Source: Plasmopara viticola (lineage: Eukaryota > Oomycota > Peronosporomycetes > Peronosporales > Peronosporaceae). Taken from it: a DNA stretch of 64,000 bases. Positions 53,752 to 64,000 of the stretch are shown here, piece by piece (within the stretch, counting starts at the first letter, position 1; the number at the start of each line of letters is the position of its first letter). The position numbers and the translations under genes were made by a program. The notes under the pieces were generated by a model. The model was not told the DNA's origin and ran no database searches. It was given only the letters and a program-made list of their open reading frames with translations. The stretch covers positions 372,001 to 436,000 of the forward strand of contig MBPM02000069.1 in NCBI GenBank assembly GCA_001695595.3. Reading direction: 5' to 3'.

Positions 53752-56700
53752 AAACACGAAAACTACATCTCGATAATTGAGTTTCGAGATATTGTGTGTT
53801 TTTAATTGACAGGAGAATGGGTGTTCAGCTTTAATAAGTGATGAAGCTTATGCACATGATCGGGCAGTACGAGTCTTTCCACGCAAAAGTTCATCCATTG
53901 TTACAGATAACACGATCAAATACAATTATGATTAGTGTTTTGCCTTGTCTCACCTTTCATGCTAAAGCATATTGTACAAGTTCTGATGTTGTACGCACGC
54001 TACTTTACGGTACCAAGTTTATCGTCTTTGTAGTACTATAAACAAGCAAGATACTACTCTACGTTTCCGATGAGAAAAGAATTTAAAGCTGGCGATTTGC
54101 GTAGCGTGTATGTACGATTTTTTAGTAATTAGCTCGGCGCTGATCTCTGTAAGTTATTTTACGTAATAATTTCCATTGTCTATATTTTAATTTTTTTAGA
54201 CCTGAGCGTTACTTCTAAGGCTTCGCTGCATCACCGCTTGCTCAGTATTTGCTCAAATTCCATGCAAGCCTAAAAAAAAGCGAATTTGGCCTGGAAGAGC
54301 ATACTATGTAGATCCAAATGCAGACAAGACGCATTCTGTCGAAAACCTCAAATTTTGAGCCAATCAGAAGGTAGTATTAGGCCTTTATATATTTAAAGGT
54401 CTTATAGTCGGGTCGGGAATAGCTAACGAAAACTGGCGGCTCCTTTGAAACTCCTCAATTCTACGCTTATCCAATAACAATCCAGCATAAATACGTACGA
54501 GTGCGCCGAACAAGCGCTTAAGTACGTTTCAAAAAAAGGAGCGAAACTCAATTTGCATGTCGAACATAATGCGTACAAAACAAATTCGAAAATCGGAACG
54601 AATAAAAGCCACCCAATGATCAAACCACCAAATGATAAAAGACCAAGAGATTAAAAGATCAAAGGGCATGAAATTGGGGAAGGGTCGTGGTGAACTCAAA
54701 ACACCAATACTAGGTCTTAGCTTTGATAATTGCAAGATCCGAACCCTCACTCGGAAAGATAGAGCATCACTGAAAGCTAAAACTTTGCCTTTGTTTTCCT
54801 AAAAAAATATTCTTAGTATAAGCCTTGCAGTCGTATTAAACAATGATGCTCGTATGGGCGCAAGTTACAAAGTGTGCCTTAGTGTATACGACACTCTGCT
54901 TGATTTCCAATCAGTAAACAAAGGTTGGCTCGTGTTTGCAAACGCAGTAATTGAAAAAACTGGTGCAGGTGGGTAAGAGCCACTCGGTGTTATGACACGC
55001 ATTACGAGCAAAGCAGTGTACGCTCCAATAAAGGTATCTACGTTGTATGCGCACAATTATTTATTTATGACTTCTTTTAGAGAAGCGCGGATCCTGACGT
55101 CTACAGGAATCGACGTCGACATTAATGTACATAGGACTGAATATAGTGAAAGTATCGTTAATGCCGTAGGTTCTGGCGTGGAGAGATGAGTGCCAAAATG
55201 ACAGCGATTGCAATCCAATCAGATAGAGTGTGGATGCAGGATGCCTCAAGTATCGCTCACCTCACTATAGAGTTCAACCCACTGGGTACTGACTGGAGAC
55301 GGGTTATTGGCGATAATTATTCAGCTTGGACAAGAATAAAAGAAAATCATCCGCATTGATAGCAACATACACCTGTATGACAAGTGCACACTCAAAAAAA
55401 ATGCTGGAGCGCTTTCCACAGCGTTACAGCCATTGCGCACACAACACACAGCGCCGAGGCTAGTGCTCTACAAGAATAAAAAAAGCGAAAAAGTGCGCGA
55501 AGCAGCTAAGTTAAGCTGCAAATCTTCCAAAATTAGAGATTGTCGAAGGCGAGGGCATTTTCGACGGCGCACAACGCATGCTACTATCTTGGCATTGTTG
55601 TGTGTGGGAGTGTGTTGAGTCCCTGAAGGAGGACCACACAAGAACCATCAGGTGTATTTACAGGAATTTATCAGGTTTGAGCGATTCGGCTGACGTATTG
55701 ACTCCACAATCCAATTCTAGTCCCTGTTGCAGCTACAAAGCACACTTTGTTGGAGAGTTCCGCTCTTCCAACTGCGTAAGCTCACAGTAGAGCCGAGCAT
55801 CACGAATTGCGTGTAGAGCGACAAAGTTAACAAAGTGTAATTCAAAAACGCATTGGTAAACACTTTGCAGCTAAATAAACACCTATCTTTTACACAAAAA
55901 GAGTCGTATGGACATTGAAGTCGAAATCGACTTGCAATGTACTTGCAAAATGTGCGGTTTGTCTTCAATTTTATATTCAATAAATCTGCGATTTAGCGTC
56001 ATCCCCCGGCCAATTTGATTAGCTTTACATTTAGTGTGCGGTCGACATCCAGCCAAATATGCAGCAGCACATGTACGTACTAGTCTGAGATTGGTAAACA
56101 ACGGAAGGTTGCCGTCTATTTGCTTTGGTGCCACCCAATACACGGCTGCTATCACAGAGCAGACAGTGCGAACCACTGCACCAATGTCTGATATTGATAC
56201 GATGAGGCGGTCGAAAAACCAAACAAACGCCATCGGCCAAAGTCTAGTAGCATCTGCCTTGTCAGAACGACGCTTGGCGCAGTATAACTTTGATCCTTTG
56301 ACCGACTACAATCCATCGATTAAGTGCTGCATGAGCTGTGGACGCTGCCTCTTCATTTGAGCAGCAGTACTAGAAATCTGTATGCCACCATTCTCGCGAC
56401 GGTGGTAGAAAAAATTTGAGGATCAAGTGGGAGTAATCATTGGTTGGGTCCTAGTGGCGTGTCAGCACAAACTTGCCCGCCATCTCCCAATCACATGCGT
56501 TATTCGATACCATAGAGCATCATCGTTAAAGCCACAAGCAGTCTTCCACGTTTGTACGCGCGCGACGGTGCTACTAGTGATAGCTATCAAAAAGACCTTC
56601 GTTTAAAAGTGAACCGTAAATGCTTCGTAATCCGTGTTTCTTGAACGAAGTAGACAACGCAAACAAGGCAGACAAAAGGACGTTGCAGACTAATTTGAAA

Positions 56701-59700
56701 ATGTCACAGTCCCGTCTAAATAATCTTGGAGCAGTTAAAGCTGGGATAACAGTATCGGGGACATCTGCTAATTATGTCAAGTCGTCCACGAAAATATACC
56801 CCTGTAGTGTCAAAATTTGTCAGATAGGTCCGGAAGTCTTCATGCGTACGTAGTGAATTTTATAGGGGCTCGTTAACCCTCGGGAACAGCAACGCAGTAC
56901 AAGTCGAATGAATTGATAATTTGTGCTTTTGAATACGTGCAAATGAGGCGTACCCACTTGGTGAATAGACTGCTACATCTAATGCGGTTGAGCCTGCAAA
57001 ACATGTAGTCTTAAATCACACGTAGATACTTTTCGATGGACTATTTGCACAGTGTGAGAATCGAAAAAAAACGTTTTCTTTCGGCGCAAATGAACGCTTT
57101 TTAAAGCATCATGTGCCTCCGGAAGTACATTGTACTTCACCTGAATAACGACCTGAGCTGATTTACGGAGTAAGCAGACGTTTTGCCACCCATAGTAAGC
57201 AATTGTGACCGATGTTGCGGAGTTAAATACTCATATATGGCCTGCAATCGAATATTGTCTAGGAGTTTAAGCCAACACCAGCTTTGTATTAGATTATTAG
57301 TAGAGCCTCCACCCCTGCTGATGTTGTCGGCTCATTAAGTTGGCCTTTTCGAAAGCGTGAAGTTTGTCAGGCTTGTATTAAATGAGAACGTTATTTTACG
57401 CAAAGAATGACGACCATCTTACCTTTCTTGGGACAAGGGGAGCATATTTGTTGCCAACCTCTAGGGTGCATAGTTGCAGTAAATTACAAAGAACAAAGAA
57501 TCTGGGAAGATGCACGCCGAACTTTACCTGTGCATGCTCATTGCAACTGCTGATTTGTTATAAAGTATATTTCGTTCGATAGCCTTGACCTACTAAGGCT
57601 CTTCTTGATGCATTCAAGTCACAGATGCAGGCTGCTATCGTGACACCATTTAACCCATCGAAAAGTGTTTAGGGAGATCCACTGTACTTGTGCAGATAGT
57701 TGGCTAGGCTTCATCGCTTTCTTAAAAGCCTAATAGGGCAATGGCGTAGACAAAGTCGTGATGGTTTTTACTTTCTTGAAAGTCATTTAAACTTCATATT
57801 TGCTGACAACACAGCCAAGGTCTTCTATCTCCTCCACCTCAAAGACACAACTGTCGATGTTAGCAGTACGTCTTGTGGTCTTTACAATCTTAAAATTTGC
57901 TTTAAGTACGACTAATTTTCTTTCTGTCGGCTATAGTAAGAAAAAATATATACAGGCGGAAGTCTTCAGTGCTCCAAACAGTTGTGTGACCCGACAATTA
58001 AAAGCCGCTGGGGCTCTTGACAGCCCTTGTGGCATTACTAATCACTTTCGTAGCCTGCCGCTAGAATTATTGACTTCCGCGTGGTATATCGAGCTCTCTC
58101 GTTTGATCTTCACAGAAGCCATCTATGCACTATTCAGTTAGCGTTACCTTTTCTTTGAGATAAATGTTTCGTTCATGTTAATATCGTTGCTCTGCGTATG
58201 ATATGAACTAGTTGCTACTTTCCACTAGGCGTTAAAGGAAACTTGGTGACGCGTGCAAAATATGTAACTATTGTACCGCATAATTCTCTGTCTTTCGGCA
58301 AGAAGACATAGACGAGCATTCATTGCTCTCATGGCAGTGACAATTGCCTTGTCGCACAGTATTGCATGCCTAATTTTGTATATAGCTTTTCTACAAGCTA
58401 AGAGGTTAGACATTGGGTCACTGGACACGAAATCTAGTTGATCCTCTCAAAAAAAATAACCCCAGTTTGGGCTGATTTAGGATGTTATAGCCAAGTTGCA
58501 GTGTATAAGGCTTATAAGGCTGATCACCAAATTCATCGGCTAAATGAGAATTTCTTCTATCGTCTAAGGTATTTTTATTTGTATGAACATCCGCTCAGTG
58601 ACTTCGAGATCTTTAAGGCTTCAAATGGAGCGCACCTGGTGTGCCACGCCAACAAGTTATTAGCACGTATTTTTCTTACAAACATTTCTTAATAGTTCAT
58701 AAGAGTCTTTTTAAATCTCTATGATGATAGCATTGACTTATTTCTCCATCCCGTTCCAAAGACGTGACGTGAAATGGACCTACTTATCATCGCTTTCAAT
58801 GTCCGCCGCGTCTATCTTACGACAGAGCTTTCCACTACAATGTAGCTAGCCAGCGGTCGCCCTTTGCATTGTCGACCTATTTTGACACAACAAACTGGTC
58901 TTACTTGCTCAAGCATCAGCCGTTCCTCTTCGTCAGCATTACATAGCGATATAGAGTCTACTGCTCGCAACTGATTCTATCAACTCAACAACGCTTTTTC
59001 AAGGTATTTCCTAATCATTGGCCAAAGTTTTGCCGCTGCCTCTCTCACCCATAGCTAATCATGGGGCAAATAAATAGCGAATGCGTTGTTGTCTCTTTTG
59101 AAGTATTCGCTTTTCAGCCGTGATAATCACCATTGCGATCATGTTGTATTCAGAAGCACTAATGATCTACTTAAAGTCTGGAAATGCCGACGTCTTTCCC
59201 ACGATCGGTCTCATGAAATTGCTGTTCTAGTATGACGACTACAACTTAAAGCGGCTTGAGTTTGCGATCATGTTTCCAAAAATCACGTGGTTCGACAAGA
59301 GGTGTTGCATCCCGGTAGATGTGGGAAGCTTGAGTAGTCATCCGGAAATTGTTGTAGTATTTGTACCAACACACAGTAATACTAAGATTTAAAATTGGGC
59401 AGATGTGAGTAGAAATTTTTTAAAGTCAAGCTGAAAGAGAGGCTAGCAATATGAATCGCCATTAGTAATCTATTACGCGGAATGTCGACAAAGCAAAAAG
59501 AACTGATGCGACGAAGGTGAAAAAGTATAAATTTTAATGCTCTGCGAACAATGGCTTTTTTAATCTCAAAAAGCACCCACGTCGAGCTCCTTTACTACAT
59601 TATTTACTGACTCACTTTGGAATCCGTATTAACTTCCCACTGTAGTGATCCGTCCAATAGTAGAGCGTCGATATTACTTACTGATGCCATGACATATTTA

Positions 59701-60217
59701 AGCATGGGAAATAGAAGAAGTAGAATTTGGTGATTGGTATAGCCAGTGTTTGAAGTTGAAGGTTGAAAAATCTAATTTGAGGGCTAAGGCTTGCGAGTCA
59801 GGTCGTAAGCCAAATTCTTACGGTTGCGGATAATTTTAGCGCATTATTCGTACAAAATGACCAACCTCGCATAATAAGCCTCCTTTAATTTTTTGACAAC
59901 ATCATCTTCCCATCCCCCTGCAACTCCGTTGGTACCCGAACTTAGCTATGTCTGTAATTGTATCAGGTCCTGGTATTTTGCCATATATCTGAATGTTGCG
60001 GAAAACACGACGTCCTTTGGATTTGAAGTAAACGCTTATCAGGCTATTTAAAGCACCGTACTTGTCCCTTGTGGAAACTGGTGAGATGGCGAATTTAAGG
60101 TCTCAAAAAAATGCCGCTTGTACCGATTTTACTCCGGCATATATTTTTATTTAACGCATGGGGGGCTTGCACAATTTAAGCCACTCAACGCTTGAATTGA
60201 CTTTGACGAACTTAAGT
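53752..60217. other. Long region without a recognisable gene
   Basis: About 6.5 kb of AT-rich sequence with many open frames shorter than 120 codons on both strands, including 55883-56233 (minus), 56034-56360 (plus) and 57800-58141 (plus). None has a signal peptide, zinc finger, transposase or other motif I can recognise. I see no match to the array, the LTRs or the SINE. It may be ancient transposon debris, or it may contain unrecognised short genes with introns. Confidence 0.4.
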
Positions 60218-60630
60218 GACGGGTCTGTCGTCACTGGCAAGTTTGCCGGTAGCAGCTATTACGCTATATACTTACATCTTTCTAAGAAGATATAGGCATT
60301 AGTACTATCCATAGGAATAGGCGATTATAACCCGAAAAGAGCCCTAGATGTCTCACAATCAGTGAGAATCAAGAGACCTTATTGATTGAAAAACTTCAGA
60401 ATGTGTAAAATTCCAGATGGAGCTAAGAAGGATGGTAGTTCTTTAAGATGGTAGCAGTACATGGGTGGGAGCCACCAGTTAAATTTCGTGAAAGCTCTCT
60501 GTTTGTTATCCTTTTTACATTTGCTTTGAGCAACTAGCACTCCTCTTTATGCACCAACTTTGCCCCGCTCGCCGCCCAAGCCTCGTTCGACGACCAACCT
60601 TTGGTAATGTTCCTCCGCGACTTTTTCGTA
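60218..60630 (+). repeat. 5' LTR of gypsy element G2
   Basis: Shares ordered blocks with the G1 LTRs: gtcgtcac...ttgccg near the start, attagtactatccataggaatagg, atggtagcagt...gagccacc, and cctcgttcgacgaccaac...cctccgcgact at the end. Its exact ends are uncertain because the terminal TGT/ACA have decayed. Confidence 0.6.
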
Positions 60631-61559
60631 GTAGCACTTGTCGTGTGAAACTCAGAAGATCAAGGCAAGGCTGATCGTGGTGACACGGTAAGCAGCGAGT
60701 CATCCTGTACTTCTTGGTACAAGCCACAAAGTGAAAAGTATTCGAGTACGAAAGAAAGTCTCTCAGCACGAACGTAACGTTCAGGGGTTGGTCAGTGTGG
60801 TTGCGCGCTGGTACGGTACTAATGTCTAGACCTCCTTCAGTTGGTCTGAACTTTAGCTATCTTTCCTTCCGGTATATCTCTGTTTTGCTGTCAAAAAACA
60901 TGAAGAATAAGTTCCAGATAAATTCTTCACTTGGTTATTCTTGATCTATTCAATACTACTGAACTGTTACGTTCAGCTTTGTTGTATAGGCAAACGAAAG
61001 GCGCAGTGAACCCTCAAACCTGTTTATAAGGTTTTTAGAAGCCGTAATAAGGAGTTCGAATGCTTCGGAAGGACCAGGACTTAACATTGGTGAAACAGCT
61101 GAAATTTGCCTTGATCATTCGAAGCAAAATAAGAATTGAGGTGGCGGAGATTTAGTGTAAGACTTCACTAAATTTTTAGAGCCCCATTTTTAGCAAGTCT
61201 TAGAGCTTTTGAAAGTCCGTTAGACCACTCTATCCATTAATCCATAAAGCGTAAAGTGTCAAACAAAATTCAATCAGTTTCGTATTTGTTCTTGAGGTTT
61301 GATAAGGTCTGCTAGATAATAAAAAAACGCTAAAAAGTCCAGCAAGTGTGGCTTGACATAGAGGCCGCAAGGCTGAGCGCACACTTTCAAACCCAAGACC
61401 TCGTCAACACAGCCAAAGAAGTGCTTTAGACGACAATGAAACTTAACGGTCAACGTCGCGCCTAAGTTCACGAGCGCCGACTCTGTATATTGCGGCCTGT
61501 ACTAACGGTCAGGTGAATTTTCAACCGCTCAGGCTAATTTGCCCTTTTACGCTGTCTTG

Positions 61560-64000
61560 ACTGCCTAACGACGTCTTCCTTCTTGCTGGTGAAGTCATTA
61601 ACCCTTCGTGGGAGATCTGTGTGGCCGGAGAGCGTGAAGGATGCTCGATCTCGGGCATATTACGCGTCCGTGGCAACGCGTAAAGGTTCTCTTCCTCCTC
61701 TAGAGGAATGGAAATCTCAGGATAAGACACACCATCCATGCAGCAACTACCGCTGCATTTTAGTTAGCAACAACAGCAGTATTAGGCCCAGAAAAAAAAC
61801 GCAAGCCGAAATACAACAGGCTTACGAGCGCTTCGAGTTTTGTTGCATCAAAAGGCGAGCAGAAGATTTTTTTTTTGTCTCTGAAGAAGATTTGGCGAAG
61901 TATTGATATATGGATTTTCGCAACGGAACATTATTACGTCAATAAGCGACAATTTATGACAACAGAGCCGTCAATATCTGTGACGCTTATCTCAAGTACT
62001 TAGACAAATTCGTACTAGTTTGATACTTTGCCTTTATAGCCGACCGTGAGCGCATTAATGTGCACAATACATTGACACTATTTAGGAGTCAATTGCGTAC
62101 ACGCTTCGTGCTCAAGGGTTTCGAGTATGATCTTCAAGAGCAGATGGTGTCTTCAATTGAATTGTAAATTGGTAGGTGTGAAAAGTGGTTCTGCTTCCAG
62201 AATGGATTGCAGGAAGAGAACGATAAAAATTAAGAGAGTGTGTCCGGGTACTCTCCAGGAGGTACTAAATCTTGCCTCCACATCGACTCTCGGATAGAAC
62301 AAATCGTAAATCGGTCAAGAGGTGCCCATCGAACCAGGTTATCGTGCTGAGATGTTACGACTTCAGAATCCAAAACGTTTTAAAACGAGAAGGGACAAGA
62401 AAGACAAGAGCGACAACTAGACTCAATCGCCAGAGTGTTACAATTGTGGCGTGGTCGGCCACATACCACCGCAATCTATCGCTCAAAAATGAGAAAAAAA
62501 AAAAGATGAACGATACGCATTTTTCGAAGCAGAAGCCCAAGCCTTTGTAGATGATGGTCAAGAGAGACACATTACCGTCTACATCGGCAATTGATGTAGT
62601 CTTAACGGTGTATCCAAAAACTTGGTTAAGCGACCAAGGGTGAGGTGATGAATGTCGACCTTAGATTTGACCAGGTTGCTCATTGACCCTGGCGATGTGT
62701 TCTTATGAATCTGCAGATTTCTTGTTTGACATCGAAAACGTTTCAAGTCATGCCTATTTCTGAAATTAAGAATGTTATCATCGGCATGATGTTGCGTCGT
62801 GAACGAATTCCTGATAAGAGCTGGACTACAGGCGCATGCCTCCTCGCATCGACACGAAGCACCACACGGCAATTCAACCAAAATCGCAGAACCAATGTCC
62901 GTCTTAATAATCTTCCGGGCAATGCAAGGCTTGCATATGATAAGATAAACAAGTCTGCGACATTAGATTCCTACCAACGACAAAACTACCACGGCCGTCA
63001 AGGAATGACGCACCTAATTTGTTTCTACTAGCTTTGGTAATGTTGCGCCACTTCAAAGACATTTGAGCTGTCTTCATCGTCAACCCGCATTTTTGTAGAG
63101 AATCGACTGCTTCAAGAATCAAAGGTGGGAATTGCTAGCGAACAATCCGGCGGATGAAATGCTATGTAAGAACGCGGGCACAGTATTTTGCACAGAGCTT
63201 CCTAGCGAGACATATCGAGTACGGGAAGGCGTTAAGCACCGAGTATTTCCCAAGCTTGGTACCAAGCCGATATCTGTGTAACAATGGCGACGGAGTCCTG
63301 AACAGCGCTGGACAATCCGAGAATGGATCAAAGAGATGGTGCAAACAGACATTTTTTGACCAAGTACTTCTGCCTTTAAACAATGATGTTTTGTGCCAAG
63401 AAGTCTGTAAGTTGGCGCATTGTGCACGAGTAGTGTCAGCTACATCCAGCAACAATCTTGTCGGCGATATTGATGCCGCGTAAGGAAGACACCTTTGACG
63501 TCATGTTCAACAGTCATTGGTTTGAATGCAGGGGCCTACTTTAAGCTTTGTATCGGTGTAATTGCAAGAATTAAATATCCCATTTACCGCATTTTTTACC
63601 CCTGATGAACCAAGCGGAAATCCACCTGGTCCGTTTAACTGGCTTTTGCGGAAAGACTTTCGAGATTGTAGGAAGGTAATGAGAATCTACTTTGACGACA
63701 TGTACTTGTTCACTTAAAGTAATGGTTGAAGCAGACCCCGTTACGGCTTTAGATCGTGTACAAAAAGGTGTAAGAAACAGCGACTTTGTCCAAATGCCAG
63801 TTCTGCATGATTAGATCCCATACCGAGGAGGCTTTGCCGGGCGAATAATCTTCTTAATACAGTTAAAGTTATCGCAGAATGGCCTGAGCTCAGAAGGAAG
63901 AAGCAGACGGAGTGCTTCAAGGCACTAGAGTCAATGTCCAGAACTTTGCGCAATTTGCATAACGACAGTATCGAAAAATTCGTTTTCGAAAAGCAATAGA
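61560..64000 (+). pseudogene. Gypsy gag-pol remnant of G2
   Basis: Gag region traces at 61790-61880 (cgcatcaaaaggcgagcag, shared with 5805-5820 of G1), the zinc knuckle near 62430-62475, and RT traces at 63660-63980, where the RT box and the downstream pre-RNase H segment follow the same order as 7660-7980 in G1. Numerous frameshifts and stops. The largest open frames (61583-61906, 62272-62550, 62705-63031, 63154-63483) are accidental or out of frame with the domains. Confidence 0.6.

Larger units (their letters stand above)
60218..64000 (+). mobile_element. Ty3/gypsy retrotransposon G2, 5' part (runs off window)
   Basis: Same family and orientation as G1 at 4424-10532. The LTR, leader, gag and RT regions follow at matching spacing (about 55.8-56 kb downstream of their G1 equivalents). 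Decayed: the knuckle near 62430-62475 reads CYNCGVVGHIPPQ with the last Cys lost, and the RT box near 63680-63710 reads VMRIYFDDMYLFT followed at once by a stop. The integrase and 3' LTR would lie beyond position 64000. Confidence 0.75.

Noticed and set aside
53838..54041. 67-codon frame after the second SINE
   Set aside because: No domain, no promoter initiator, and its length is expected by chance in AT-rich DNA.

Overview
The window looks like a gene-poor, transposon-rich piece of an oomycete nuclear genome, probably a Phytophthora or downy-mildew relative. Three things suggest this. Each copy of the only recurring intact gene has, 33-48 nt upstream of its ATG, a match to the oomycete core-promoter initiator (GCTCATTYYNCAWTTT). 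There are Ty1/copia and Ty3/gypsy elements and a tRNA-Leu-headed SINE. There is also a nuclear insertion of mitochondrial rps8, a gene that oomycete mitochondria carry. I did not identify a species. I see no CRISPR, operons or other prokaryotic features, and most short open frames here are shadows or decay products.

Layout. 1-4423: old DNA with one Ty1/copia pol remnant (about 1780-2660). 4424-10532: a decayed Ty3/gypsy element with both LTRs. 11240-11966: a diverged 3' fragment of the amplified gene. 11987-15971: a defective copia element with a 117-bp 5' LTR, cut off abruptly in RNase H. 15971-16410: an AT-rich mitochondrial insertion holding nearly all of rps8. 16411-47330: the centrepiece, an array of 4.63-kb repeat units, each carrying one gene for a 246-residue secreted protein of unknown function. 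There are six copies: one on the plus strand (16980-17720) and five on the minus strand, one of which is frameshifted. One unit is interrupted by a nearly intact, recent copia element (34402-39099) with 180-bp LTRs and a 5-bp target duplication. 47331-60217: mostly featureless, with two SINE copies, a gypsy remnant holding a 120-bp micro-inversion, and a possible second gypsy remnant. 60218-64000: the 5' part of another gypsy element, in the same orientation as the first, running off the window.

The array is a repeat of repeats. Within each 4.63-kb unit the non-coding part is built from about four diverged copies of a roughly 0.9-kb repeat, into which a gene-bearing block of about 1.7 kb is set. 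The whole was amplified in tandem (period 4626-4633 bp), and one 3.83-kb segment was inverted, leaving copies 1 and 2 converging tail to tail between 2.47-kb inverted-repeat arms. The protein sequence is almost invariant (E96/K96 and C150/S150 are the only substitutions seen among the full copies). Together with the conserved initiator, this suggests dosage amplification or homogenisation of a functional secreted protein. The left edge of the array is a scar: truncated copia, then mitochondrial DNA, then array. This looks like double-strand-break repair.
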